DNA of 64,000 bases from Caulobacter sp. 602-2 (GTDB lineage: Bacteria; Pseudomonadota; Alphaproteobacteria; Caulobacterales; Caulobacteraceae), in the NCBI RefSeq assembly GCF_011043625.1, contig NZ_JAAKGT010000003.1, forward strand, positions 248,001-312,000, given 5' to 3'. The notes beneath the pieces were generated by a model. The model had not been told where the DNA came from. It did no database searches and saw nothing but the letters and a program-made list of their open reading frames with translations. This document shows, piece after piece, positions 1 to 7,802 of this stretch (positions are counted from its first letter, which is position 1; the number at the start of each line of letters is the position of its first letter). The position numbers and the translations under genes are program-made.

Positions 1-201
1 GTTGCTGGCGTTTGCGCCTTCGCCCAGCGCGGTGGAATGGGTGGCGCTCGCCTGGGCGCCCACGCCGACGGCGGTGGCGGTGGCGTCAACGGCGGTCGCG
101 CCGGAGCCGAGCGTCGTTTGAGCAAAGGCGCCTTGAGCGGCAAAGAAAGAAACCACAACAGCCGAGCAGAACAGAACCGACTTCTTCGAGATGCTACGCA
201 C
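1..201 (-). CDS. Trimeric autotransporter adhesin (YadA/Hia-like), 5' end only
   Basis: The gene is cut by the window edge; 67 codons are visible. The start is GTG at 201, because an in-frame stop lies only 10 bases upstream (211-213) and no ATG intervenes. A signal peptide (RSISKKSVLFCSAVVVSFFA, ending near AFAQ) is followed by Gly/Ala/Thr-rich repeats such as AVGVGAQASATHSTALGEGA. These match the left-handed beta-roll head repeats of YadA-type adhesins. By family knowledge the product would be exported and trimerise in the outer membrane through a C-terminal anchor that lies outside the window. The family call rests on the repeat pattern alone; another secreted repeat protein is possible. 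Confidence 0.66.
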   Translation of the reverse strand, partial: MRSISKKSVLFCSAVVVSFFAAQGAFAQTTLGSGATAVDATATAVGVGAQASATHSTALGEGANASN

Positions 202-492
202 TATACAAACTCACTTACACAATCAGGCTCGGAATTCTTCCGCCGCCCCCTGTCGCAATGAAGTAGTGCGCATGTATTATCGTACAGTTAAGCTCGAAAT
301 TACTAAGAAACATGAATGAATATAACGACGTTACAAGCAACCGCACGTAACATCGATATTGACGACTGACCGATAGACAGCGCCCCGTTGATGGGCCGGG
401 CCAGCATCACCATATGCCCAGCGCGGACGGGCATCGGCGAGCGCCCCCGCCTCCATTGACGCCCTCGCTTTCGACCGGTACCCGCCCAACCC
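202..492. promoter_or_regulatory. AT-richer divergent intergenic region
   Basis: This 291-bp stretch separates the autotransporter start (leftward) from the HAD hydrolase start (rightward) and is clearly richer in A/T than its surroundings. It should carry both promoters. A GATAAT-like hexamer can be read towards the autotransporter near 276-281, but I see no convincing -35 partner. No other gene is apparent. Confidence 0.4.
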
Positions 493-1353
493 ATGATCGA
501 CTTTCCCGCCGGCCTCTCCGCCCTGACCGACCGTTATGACGTGGTGCTCTGCGACGTCTGGGGCGTCATCCACAACGGCGTGCGCAATTTCCCCGAAGCC
601 TGCGAGGCGCTGGAGCGCTTCAACAAGGACCACGGGCCGGTGGTGCTGATCTCCAACGCCCCGCGCCCGTCAAAGGACGTGCTGTCCCAGCTGGACGGCC
701 TGAAGGTTCAGCGCGAGGCCTGGAGCGCCTTCGTCACCAGCGGCGACGCCACCCGCTCGCTGCTGACGCCGCAGGCGGGCAAGAAGGTCTGGAAGATCGG
801 CCCCGACCGCGACGCGCCGCTGTGGGCCGGTCTCGACCTGTCGCTCGCCGGCTGCGACGACGCCGACTTCATCCTGTGCTCGGGCCTCTACGACGACGAG
901 ACCGAAGTCCCCGAGGACTATCGCGCGCGCCTGCAGGTCGCCGCCGATCGCGGCCTGCTGTTCATCTGCGCCAACCCCGACCGAGTGGTGCAGCGCGGCG
1001 ACAAGCTGATCTTCTGCGCCGGCGCCCTGGCCGACCTCTATGAAGAGCTCGGCGGCAAGGTGGTGATGGCCGGCAAGCCCTATGCGGCGATCTACGACCT
1101 GGCCCTGGCCGAAGCCGAGCGCCTGAAGGGCGGCCCGGTGGACCGTTCGCGCGTGCTGTGCATCGGCGACGGGATCATCACCGACGTCCTGGGCGCCGAG
1201 AACCAGAAGCTGGCCTGCCTGTTCGTCGCCAAGGGCATCCACGGCGACAAGGCGCTGGGCCCCGACGGCCTGCTGGCCCCCGAGGCGGTGGCCAAGCTGC
1301 TGGCCGCCGAAAGCGTCGGCGCGACCCACGCCATCGCCGATCTGGTCTGGTGA
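493..1353 (+). CDS. HAD-superfamily class IIA hydrolase (TIGR01459-like)
   Basis: A 286-residue cytoplasmic phosphatase-like protein. HAD motif I appears as VVLCDVWGVIHNG (about residues 17-29), with the nucleophile Asp and the WG-x-x-H pattern of the NagD-like IIA group. Motif II is ISNAPRP near residue 54 and motif IV is CIGDGIITDVLGA near residue 225, supplying the magnesium ligands. Length and motif order fit the alphaproteobacterial family described as sugar phosphatase-like; the substrate is unknown. No clear Shine-Dalgarno precedes the ATG. It may be co-transcribed with the MaoC gene 79 bp downstream. Confidence 0.86.
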   Translation: MIDFPAGLSALTDRYDVVLCDVWGVIHNGVRNFPEACEALERFNKDHGPVVLISNAPRPSKDVLSQLDGLKVQREAWSAFVTSGDATRSLLTPQAGKKVWKIGPDRDAPLWAGLDLSLAGCDDADFILCSGLYDDETEVPEDYRARLQVAADRGLLFICANPDRVVQRGDKLIFCAGALADLYEELGGKVVMAGKPYAAIYDLALAEAERLKGGPVDRSRVLCIGDGIITDVLGAENQKLACLFVAKGIHGDKALGPDGLLAPEAVAKLLAAESVGATHAIADLVW

Positions 1354-1432
1354 AGCCAATCTGGTCTGGTGAAGACTGGCCGGCGCGCTAAAAAGCCCCA
1401 ACAACAATCATAAGAACGCAGGATCGGGGATC

Positions 1433-1855
1433 ATGCAGGGTCTCTTTCTCGAGGACTTGAGCGTCGGCCAGACCGCCGAGTTCAGCCGCACTGTGGGCGA
1501 AGCCGACATCCAGGCCTTCGCCGACGTCACGGGCGACACCAACCCCGTGCACCTCGACGCCGACTACGCCGCCACGACCAGCTTCGGCGAACGCATCGCC
1601 CACGGCATGCTGTCGGCCGGCTACATCTCGGCGGCGCTGGGCACCACCCTGCCCGGCCCGGGCGCGGTCTATCTCTCGCAGTCGCTGAACTTCAAGCGGC
1701 CGGTGCGCATCGGCGACACCGTGGTCGTCAAGGTGGCCGTCACCGCCATCGACGAGGCCAAGGGCCGCGTCACGCTGTCGACCACCTGCATCGTCGGCCG
1801 CAAGGCCGTGGTCGACGGCGAGGCCGTGGTCCTGGTTCCCAGGAAAGGCGCCTGA
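1433..1855 (+). CDS. MaoC-family (R)-specific enoyl-CoA hydratase
   Basis: A 140-residue single hot-dog domain protein. The hydratase signature is visible as DTNPVHLDADYAATTSFGERIAHGM (given here as motif parts: Asp-x-Asn-Pro-x-His and the later Gly-x-Ile-x-His-Gly), which places the catalytic Asp and His near residues 36-41. The family hydrates trans-2-enoyl-CoA to (R)-3-hydroxyacyl-CoA, linking beta-oxidation to polyhydroxyalkanoate synthesis. An AGGATCGGGG Shine-Dalgarno precedes the ATG. Only two bases separate its stop from the ribF start, so the two genes are probably co-transcribed. The exact physiological substrate cannot be read from sequence. Confidence 0.85.
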   Translation: MQGLFLEDLSVGQTAEFSRTVGEADIQAFADVTGDTNPVHLDADYAATTSFGERIAHGMLSAGYISAALGTTLPGPGAVYLSQSLNFKRPVRIGDTVVVKVAVTAIDEAKGRVTLSTTCIVGRKAVVDGEAVVLVPRKGA

Positions 1856-1857
1856 GC

Positions 1858-2811
1858 ATGGATCAGCGCGTGCGCCTGAAGATCGTCCACGGCTGGAAGG
1901 ACGTGCCGCCCGAGGAAAAGGGCGCCGCCGTCGCCCTGGGCAATTTCGACGGCGTGCATCGCGGCCACCAGCAGGTGATCGCCGAGGCCGCCAAGGCCGC
2001 GCGCGAACTGAAGGTCCCGCTGGGCGTGGTCACCTTCGACCCGCACCCCCGTCGCCTGTTCCGCCCCACCGAACCGGCCTTCCGGCTGATGACCATCGAG
2101 CAGCAGGCCCGCCTGCTGAGCGGCTTGGGCGTGGACTTCCTCTATCTGCTGCCGTTCGACTTCGAGATGGCCACGCTGGACGACCGCGCCTTCGCCGAGC
2201 GGGTGCTGCACCAGGGCCTGGGGATCAGGCACGTGGCCGTCGGCTTCGACATCTCGTTCGGCAAGGGCCGCACCGGCAGCCCCCAGGCGATGAAGGGCTA
2301 TGGCCAGGAGCTGGGCTTCTCGGTCTCGGTGGCCGAGCCGGTCGCCAACCGCGACGGCGAGAAGTTCTCGTCCACCGGCGTGCGCGAGGCCCTGCGGGCC
2401 GGCCACCCGGAGGAAGCCGCCCGCATCCTGGGCCGGCCCTTCGCCATCGAGGGCGTGGTGCGCCGCGGCCAGCAGTTGGGCCGGCAGCTGGGCTTTCCCA
2501 CCGCCAATGTCGAGATCGTCGACTACGTGGTGCCCAAGCTCGGCGTCTACGCCACCCGCACCCGCCTGCCCGACGGCCGGGTGATCCCGGGCGTCGCCAA
2601 CCTCGGCAACAACCCGACGACGGGCGAGGTCGAGACCCGGCTGGAGACCTGGCTGTTCGACTTCGACGAGGACCTCTACGGCCAGGTCATCGAGACCCAG
2701 CTGATCGCCTTCCTGCGCCCCGAACTGAAGTTCGAAAGCATCGAGCTCATGATCGAGCAGATCCGCTGCGACGAGACCCAGGCCCGAGCGATCGTCGCGC
2801 CGAGCTTCTAG
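1858..2811 (+). CDS. ribF: Bifunctional riboflavin kinase / FAD synthetase
   Basis: A 317-residue protein that phosphorylates riboflavin to FMN and adenylylates FMN to FAD. The N-terminal nucleotidyltransferase half shows GNFDGVHRGHQQV (residues about 28-40), the HxGH-type ATP site, and SSTGVREALRAG near residue 170. The C-terminal flavokinase domain shows GRQLGFPTANV and NLGNNPTTG. The length is normal for RibF. It is the last gene before convergent acyl-CoA dehydrogenase, with a structured repeat/terminator starting two bases after its stop. Having an FAD-making enzyme beside an FAD-dependent dehydrogenase is suggestive, but they are on opposite strands. Confidence 0.96.
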   Translation: MDQRVRLKIVHGWKDVPPEEKGAAVALGNFDGVHRGHQQVIAEAAKAARELKVPLGVVTFDPHPRRLFRPTEPAFRLMTIEQQARLLSGLGVDFLYLLPFDFEMATLDDRAFAERVLHQGLGIRHVAVGFDISFGKGRTGSPQAMKGYGQELGFSVSVAEPVANRDGEKFSSTGVREALRAGHPEEAARILGRPFAIEGVVRRGQQLGRQLGFPTANVEIVDYVVPKLGVYATRTRLPDGRVIPGVANLGNNPTTGEVETRLETWLFDFDEDLYGQVIETQLIAFLRPELKFESIELMIEQIRCDETQARAIVAPSF

Positions 2812-2813
2812 AT

Positions 2814-2974
2814 CCTTCTCCCCTTGCGGGAGAAGGTGTCGACGAAGTCGACGGATGAGGGGTCTCTCAGACACAAAACGCCGCGACAGCTGATCAGCCG
2901 TCGCGGCGTTTCTGTTCGAGCAACCCCTCACCCGACCTCCTGCGGAGGCCACCCTCTCCCGCAAGGGGAGAGGG
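2814..2974. repeat. Bipartite structured intergenic repeat, family A copy 1
   Basis: A 161-bp mosaic between the convergent ribF and acyl-CoA dehydrogenase genes. Each end is a hairpin (CCTTCTCCCCTTGCGGGAGA and its near inverse). Each is followed inward by a different arm: TGTCGACGAAGTCGACGG on the left and, on the other strand, TGGCCTCCGCAGGAGGTCGG on the right, both continuing into GAGGGG. A terminator-like hairpin forms the core (2876-2911). A near-identical copy lies inverted at 49762-49925, with paired substitutions that keep the stems. Confidence 0.85.
2876..2911. terminator. Bidirectional terminator-like hairpin inside family A repeat
   Basis: A stem AACGCCGCGAC / GTCGCGGCGTT with a loop containing CAGCTGATCAGCC-type internal symmetry, flanked by AAAA on the left and TTT on the right. 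It can therefore act on both strands. It lies between two converging transcripts, ribF and the acyl-CoA dehydrogenase. Confidence 0.7.
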
Positions 2975-2980
2975 ATCAGG

Positions 2981-4285
2981 TCAACGAATCCCCGGCACGT
3001 GCAGGGCCGCCTCGCGCTCGGCCTTCTGGGCGTAAGCCAGGTCGCCGTACTTGGAGTATTCCATCCGCGCGATGGTGCGGCAGTGCACCTCGTCGGGGCC
3101 GTCGGCCAGGCGCAGGGTGCGGATGCCGGCATAGAGCTTGGCGAGGCCAAAGTCGGTGGTCACGCCGCCGCCGCCGTGGGCCTGGATGGCGTCGTCGATG
3201 ACCTTGAGCGCGATGCGCGGCGCGGCGACCTTGATCATAGCGATCTCGAGACGCGCAGCCTTGTTGCCGGCCTTGTCCATCATGTCGGCGGCCTTCAGGC
3301 ACAAGAGGCGGCACATCTCGATGTCGATGCGGGCCTCGGCGATGCGCTGCTCCCACACCGAGTGCTCGGAGATGTACTTGCCGAAGGCCTTCCGGGTCAT
3401 CAGGCGCTTGACCATCTTCTCCAGCGCCACTTCCGCAGCCCCGATGGTGCGCATGCAGTGGTGGATACGGCCGGGACCAAGGCGGCCCTGCGCGATCTCG
3501 AAGCCGCGACCCTCACCCAGGATCAGCCCGTCCTCGACCGGCACGCGGACGTCTTTCAGGATCACCTCGGCGTGGCCGTGCGGGGCGTCGTCGAAGCCGA
3601 ACACCGGCAGCATGCGCACCACCTCGATGCCGGGCGCGTCCATCGGCACCAGGATCTGGCTCTGCTGCTGGTGGGTGGAGGCGGTCGGGTCGGTCTTGCC
3701 CATGACGATGGCGACCTTGCAGCGCGGGTCGCCCACGCCCGAGGACCACCATTTGCGGCCGTTGATGACATAGTCGTCGCCGTCACGCTCGATGCGGGTC
3801 TCGATGTTGGTGGCGTCGGAGCTGGCCACCGCCGGCTCGGTCATCAGGAAGGCCGAGCGGATCTGGCCGTTCATCAGCGGACGCAGCCAGCGCTCCTTCT
3901 GCGCCAGCGTGCCGTAGCGCATCAGCACTTCCATGTTGCCGGTGTCGGGCGCCGAGCAGTTGAAGACCTCAGACGCGAAGCCGATCTTGCCCAGCTGTTC
4001 GGCGATCAGGCTGTATTCGAGGTTGGTCAGCTGCACGCCCTCGAACTGGAACGTGTCGTCGACATGGGTCTGGCCGCTGTGCGGCGGCATGAAGAAGTTC
4101 CACAGCCCCTCGGCCTTGGCCTTCTGCTTCAGCTCCTCCAGCACCTGGACGACTTTCCAGCGCTGGTCAGCGGGAACGTCCATCTCGGCTTCGTAGACGG
4201 GGACGGCCGGACGCACGTGCGCCTCGATGAAGCCGTTCACCCGGTCGAGGAATTCCCGCTGCCGGGGAGAGATGTCGAAGTCCAT
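2981..4285 (-). CDS. Acyl-CoA dehydrogenase, ACAD10/11-like
   Basis: A 434-residue flavoprotein that oxidises acyl-CoA to enoyl-CoA, passing electrons to ETF. The start is ATG at 4285 ([16 protein letters not shown]). A longer reading from 4447 would add 54 residues unlike the family and run through the operator. The N-terminal helical domain carries [13 protein letters not shown], typical of ACAD10/11-type enzymes. The middle domain has the flavin-contacting [14 protein letters not shown] and [10 protein letters not shown]. The C-terminal domain ends with [18 protein letters not shown] perfect palindrome 19 bases upstream of the start (4304-4321) suggests control by a PsrA-like TetR-family repressor sensing acyl-CoA. 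Confidence 0.91.
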   Translation of the reverse strand: MDFDISPRQREFLDRVNGFIEAHVRPAVPVYEAEMDVPADQRWKVVQVLEELKQKAKAEGLWNFFMPPHSGQTHVDDTFQFEGVQLTNLEYSLIAEQLGKIGFASEVFNCSAPDTGNMEVLMRYGTLAQKERWLRPLMNGQIRSAFLMTEPAVASSDATNIETRIERDGDDYVINGRKWWSSGVGDPRCKVAIVMGKTDPTASTHQQQSQILVPMDAPGIEVVRMLPVFGFDDAPHGHAEVILKDVRVPVEDGLILGEGRGFEIAQGRLGPGRIHHCMRTIGAAEVALEKMVKRLMTRKAFGKYISEHSVWEQRIAEARIDIEMCRLLCLKAADMMDKAGNKAARLEIAMIKVAAPRIALKVIDDAIQAHGGGGVTTDFGLAKLYAGIRTLRLADGPDEVHCRTIARMEYSKYGDLAYAQKAEREAALHVPGIR

Positions 4286-4303
4286 GGCGTTCCCGATCCC
4301 TGG

Positions 4304-4321
4304 TTCAAACACTTGTTTGAA
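4304..4321. promoter_or_regulatory. PsrA-like palindromic operator
   Basis: The sequence TTCAAACACTTGTTTGAA is a perfect 8-2-8 palindrome. Its core CAAAC-N4-GTTTG matches the published PsrA consensus (G/C-AAAC-N2-4-GTTT-G/C) for fatty-acid-responsive TetR repressors. It lies just ahead of the acyl-CoA dehydrogenase start and within the region shared with the divergent acetyltransferase. No TetR gene is in the window, so the cognate regulator is inferred. Confidence 0.68.
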
Positions 4322-4452
4322 GCATGTGTAGCACCGAGTTGACGGGCGCGGCAAGCGGGCGTTGCGGGCGGTTTGAACGTTCGCGTCGTCTTGAACGCGG
4401 CTGGCCGCCAGACGGCTTGTCACGCGGCCGCTCCTGGCGGAAAACACCGGTC

Positions 4453-5043
4453 ATGAACCTGACCATCAAGCCCCTCGAAGGCCGCTACGTCCGGCTGGAA
4501 CCGATCACCCCCGACCTGCGCGACGAACTGCGCGGCGCCATCGACTGCGATCCCGCCAGCTGGGAGATCATGTCGGTCAACGGCTGCGGCGAGGGTTTCG
4601 AGGACTGGTGGGGCGCACTCCTGGGCGAAAGCGACCGCGGCGAGCGCGTCGGCTTCGCCATCCGCCGCAAGTCGGACGGCAAGATCGTCGGCACGTCGAG
4701 CTATCTGAACATCCGCCGCCTGCACAAGGGCCTGGAGATCGGCTCGACCTTCCTGCATCCCGACGCCCGCTCGGGTCCGGTGAACCCCGAATCCAAGCGC
4801 CTGCTGCTGGGCCACGCCTTCGACTCCGGCGTCATCCGGGTCGAGTTCATGATCGACGTGCGCAACGCCCGCAGCCAGGCCGCCGTCGAGAAGCTGGGCG
4901 CCAGCAAGGAAGGCGTGCTGCGCAGCCACAAGATCACCTGGACCGGCCACGTGCGCGACACGGCCGTGTTCTCGATCACCGATTTCGACTGGCCCGGCGT
5001 CAAGCAGCGCCTGGAGTTCCGCCTCAGCGAAGACTTCGTCTAA
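4453..5043 (+). CDS. GNAT-family acetyltransferase (RimJ/RimL-like)
   Basis: A 196-residue protein from ATG at 4453 (MNLTIKPLEGRYVRLEPI). It has the RimJ/RimL-type layout: substrate loop with W-E-I-M, the strand GKIVGTSSYLNIR, EIGSTFLHPDARSGPVN, then the helix KRLLLGHAFDSGVIRVEFMIDVRNARSQAAVEKLGASKEGVLR in pieces. The last segment holds the N-x-x-S-x-x-A-x-x-K-x-G pattern that closes the acetyl-CoA site. Relatives acetylate protein N-termini or small amines; the substrate here is unknown. It is divergent from the acyl-CoA dehydrogenase, and the codons before 4453 look non-coding. Confidence 0.85.
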   Translation: MNLTIKPLEGRYVRLEPITPDLRDELRGAIDCDPASWEIMSVNGCGEGFEDWWGALLGESDRGERVGFAIRRKSDGKIVGTSSYLNIRRLHKGLEIGSTFLHPDARSGPVNPESKRLLLGHAFDSGVIRVEFMIDVRNARSQAAVEKLGASKEGVLRSHKITWTGHVRDTAVFSITDFDWPGVKQRLEFRLSEDFV

Positions 5044-5067
5044 AGCTCGCGGTCACCGGGAAAACCG

Positions 5068-5108
5068 GGGTGTCGCAAGCGCCATAGGCGAAAGCGATTG
5101 CGACACCC
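5068..5108. terminator. Long inverted repeat after the GNAT gene
   Basis: GGGTGTCGCAA (5068-5078) pairs perfectly with TTGCGACACCC (5098-5108). The 19-base loop itself can form GCGCC-ATA-GGCG. There is no T-tract, so intrinsic termination is uncertain; it may instead protect the 3' end or be part of the leader of the following gene, which starts about 90 bp downstream. Confidence 0.5.
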
Positions 5109-5200
5109 TGCCGCACCTATACCTGGGCAATACATAAAAAACCGCCGTTATCCTTCTCTCGTAAGGATTTCGCCAAGCATTGGCGGTCAAATTCCCGTCC

Positions 5201-6466
5201 ATGACGGCCATAGCCTGCCTGCGTATCCTGCTCACCGCCGCGGAGACGGCGGGCGCCAGCGTTCCCCCCGCCCATGTCGAGGCGGCCGCCGATGTTTATC
5301 TCAAGCATCGCTGGAAGCATCCGCGCCGCTACGGCGTCGTCGCGCCCCTGGCCTTCGTGCTGGCCGACACCAAGGCCGAGCGCCTCGATCCCGAGGAGAT
5401 GCAGGCCCTGGCCGTCGAGCTGGAGACCTCGCTGTTCCCCGGCCGCAAGAGCGGCCAGGTGTGCCTGATGACCTTCGAAGGCGACGAAAACGCGGTGCTG
5501 CAGTTCGCCAGCCTGTCGCAGGCCGAACTGGCGGGCCTGATGGCCGGTCGCGGCTATTCGGGCGCCCCGGGCCACGTGCAGGTGATCACCGCCGAAGAGA
5601 TTCGCGCCGTCCCCAGCGCCCCGCCGGAGACCCCGCCCGCGCCGCAGGCCAAGCCGGCCGCGACCACCGCGCCGATCGAGCCGCCCAAGGCCAAACCCGC
5701 TCCCGCCAAGCCCACCGCCGCCCCGGTCCGCCCGGTCGCCGCCGCGCCGCAGCCCAAGCCGGCCGCGCCCCTGACCACCGGCTGGCGCGCGATCTATCAC
5801 CTGCCCTCCGAAAGCGTCGTCGGCGCGGTCCTGGGCCACAAGGCCGACCTGACCGCCCCGCGCCCGGAAGAAGACGGCGAGCTGCTGGCCCGCGACCTCA
5901 CCGGCCTTAACGACGCCCAGTTCGGCTTCCCGACGGTCAAGACCGGCGAGGGCGCGCTGTTCCTGCCGCTCAGCTTCTGGAACCTGACGACCCCGGCCTC
6001 GCAGGAGGCCTACAAGCGCCGCCTGTCGCGCTATCCGCTCGACCTGCAGCCGCGCCTGGGGGCCACCGTCTATGACACCCCGCGCGAACCCTCGATGGGC
6101 CTGCTGCAGCAGATCCGCGCCTTCCTGCAGGGCTCGTTCGCCTATATCGACCTCTGCATCTCCGACCCGAACTTCCCGGTGAACACCCTGCCGGGCGACA
6201 TCGCCTCCAGCATCACCCTGGAACTGCGCGACGAGCCCGACGCCGAGCGGATCAAGGCCATCGCGCTCTTCGCCTCGCGCCAGTCGGTCTATCGCGCCAA
6301 GGGCGTGCACCAGGGCGTCCTGGGCGTGCGCAACGCCAAGGAGCTGGACGCCTGCCGCGCCGCGGGCCTGGGCTACGTCACCGGCCTGGCCGTCAGCGCC
6401 CTGCTCGACAAGCCGCCGGCCCTGGGCGCCAATCCGGCCGACGCCCTGCCGCTGCAGGCGGCGTAG
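5201..6466 (+). CDS. Unknown protein, tandem paralogue 1; degenerate EAL-like C-terminus
   Basis: A 421-residue protein of unknown function. I chose ATG at 5201 (MTAIACLRIL) because the downstream paralogue starts identically (MTAIACLKVF); an in-frame TTG at 5180 would add seven residues. An N-terminal domain (1-125, with PRRYGVVAPLAFVLADTKAE) is joined by a Pro/Ala/Lys-rich linker (about 130-190) to a C-terminal domain. The end, GVRNAKELDACRAAGLGYVTG, resembles the closing EAL-domain segment GV-x4-L-x6-G-x2-Y-x-G. The catalytic EAL residues are not visible, so c-di-GMP hydrolysis is not expected. No signal peptide or membrane segment. Confidence 0.72.
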   Translation: MTAIACLRILLTAAETAGASVPPAHVEAAADVYLKHRWKHPRRYGVVAPLAFVLADTKAERLDPEEMQALAVELETSLFPGRKSGQVCLMTFEGDENAVLQFASLSQAELAGLMAGRGYSGAPGHVQVITAEEIRAVPSAPPETPPAPQAKPAATTAPIEPPKAKPAPAKPTAAPVRPVAAAPQPKPAAPLTTGWRAIYHLPSESVVGAVLGHKADLTAPRPEEDGELLARDLTGLNDAQFGFPTVKTGEGALFLPLSFWNLTTPASQEAYKRRLSRYPLDLQPRLGATVYDTPREPSMGLLQQIRAFLQGSFAYIDLCISDPNFPVNTLPGDIASSITLELRDEPDAERIKAIALFASRQSVYRAKGVHQGVLGVRNAKELDACRAAGLGYVTGLAVSALLDKPPALGANPADALPLQAA

Positions 6467-6601
6467 GGTTCATTTGGCGCGTTGCAGACGCCGAAACCTC
6501 TGACGCTTTCGGCCGCCACGCCTTGGAAAACCGGCGTTCGCGACGCTGGGTCGCAGGCCACCTATAACGCGCGATAACCACATCCGCGCAACCTAGGCGG
6601 C

Positions 6602-7798
6602 ATGACCGCCATCGCCTGCCTGAAGGTCTTCGTCGGCGAAGATCCCGCCGAGACCGAGCGTAACGCCCCCCTGATCGCCAAGATCGCCGGCGACTATCTG
6701 AAGGGCGCGTGGCTGGCCCCGCGCCGCCATGGCCTGGTCGCGCCGTTCTCGTTCGTGCTGGCCGATCCGCGCGCCACGCGCCTGGACGCCCGCGAACTGC
6801 AGGCCCTGGCCCGGGCGCTGCAGCACAAGCTGTTCGGCGACGACGACGACGGCGAGATCGTCATGCTGATGTTCGAAGGCGACCAGCACGAGGTGATGCG
6901 CTTCGCCGGCCTGCCGCCCCGCCAGCTGTCGCTGCTGCTGGCCGGCGAGGAGGACGCCTCGCTGGCCGGACGCGTCTGCCGCATCACCCCGCGCGACGTG
7001 CGCTCGGTGATGCCCTTCGGCGGGCCGATCGCCGGCGTGCCGACCATGGAGGCCCTGGCGCGCCTGTGCCCGCGCCCGCCGCCGGCCCGCGTGGCCTGGC
7101 GCGGCGTCTACCACGCCGGCCGCGAACTGTTCGTCGGCAATGTCGGCGTCTGGCGCGAGGCGGGCCTGGCCGGCCGTCCCTACGAGATCTATGTCGACGG
7201 CCAGCGCCAGCAGCACGACCTGGCGATCCTGAAGTCGGCGATCGCCGCCATCGGCCCCAATAGCGGCGTCACCTACCTGCCGATCGGCTTTTCCTCCGCG
7301 CTCAAGCCCTCGCTGCGCGCCGAGCTGGAGGCCTGCCTGCGCACCCTGCCCCGCGACCTGCGCGGCCGCCTGGCGGCGGGCGTCTACGGCGTGCCTCGCG
7401 CACCGTCCTTCGTGGCGCTGGGCCAGATGAAGGCGTTCCTGGAGCCCTACTTCAGCCGCGTGGACCTGCGGATCAGCGATCCGGCCTTCAAGGTCGACGA
7501 CCTGGCCCCGGGCCTGGCCGCCAGCGTCACCTTCACCCCGGAGGGCGAGGTCGAGGCCAGCCGCATCGCCGCCATCGGCCGCTTCCTGAAGGACGGCCCC
7601 GCCTATCGCCGCCGCCAGGTCTGGCAGGGCGTCAGCGACCTGCGCAGCCCGCGCGAACTGCTCGCCGCCCTCGACCAGGGCGCTCCGTTCGTCAGCGGCC
7701 CGATGGTCACCGACCTGCTGGAAGCGCCGGTCAACGTCACGCCCTACGCCAAGGGCCAGCTGCCGCTCTACGGCTGGACGGCGGAGGCCGCGGCCTGA
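6602..7798 (+). CDS. Unknown protein, tandem paralogue 2; degenerate EAL-like C-terminus
   Basis: A 398-residue paralogue of the preceding gene. Shared landmarks are MTAIACL at the start, PRRHGLVAPFSFVLADPRA near residue 40, MLMFEGDQHEVMRFAGL near residue 85, WRGVYHAGRE near residue 165, GVYGVPRAPSF near 260 and ISDPAFKVDDL near 295. It lacks the Pro/Ala-rich linker of its neighbour. The C-terminal GVSDLRSPRELLAALDQGAPFVSGP again recalls the end of an EAL barrel without the catalytic acidic residues. A 135-bp gap separates the two genes, so they may have separate promoters. Function unknown. Confidence 0.72.
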   Translation: MTAIACLKVFVGEDPAETERNAPLIAKIAGDYLKGAWLAPRRHGLVAPFSFVLADPRATRLDARELQALARALQHKLFGDDDDGEIVMLMFEGDQHEVMRFAGLPPRQLSLLLAGEEDASLAGRVCRITPRDVRSVMPFGGPIAGVPTMEALARLCPRPPPARVAWRGVYHAGRELFVGNVGVWREAGLAGRPYEIYVDGQRQQHDLAILKSAIAAIGPNSGVTYLPIGFSSALKPSLRAELEACLRTLPRDLRGRLAAGVYGVPRAPSFVALGQMKAFLEPYFSRVDLRISDPAFKVDDLAPGLAASVTFTPEGEVEASRIAAIGRFLKDGPAYRRRQVWQGVSDLRSPRELLAALDQGAPFVSGPMVTDLLEAPVNVTPYAKGQLPLYGWTAEAAA

Positions 7799-7802
7799 CC
7801 CC

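Noticed and set aside
4286..4447. 54-residue N-terminal extension of the acyl-CoA dehydrogenase
   Set aside because: It crosses the palindromic operator and does not resemble the enzyme family; the product aligns from MDFDISPRQ.
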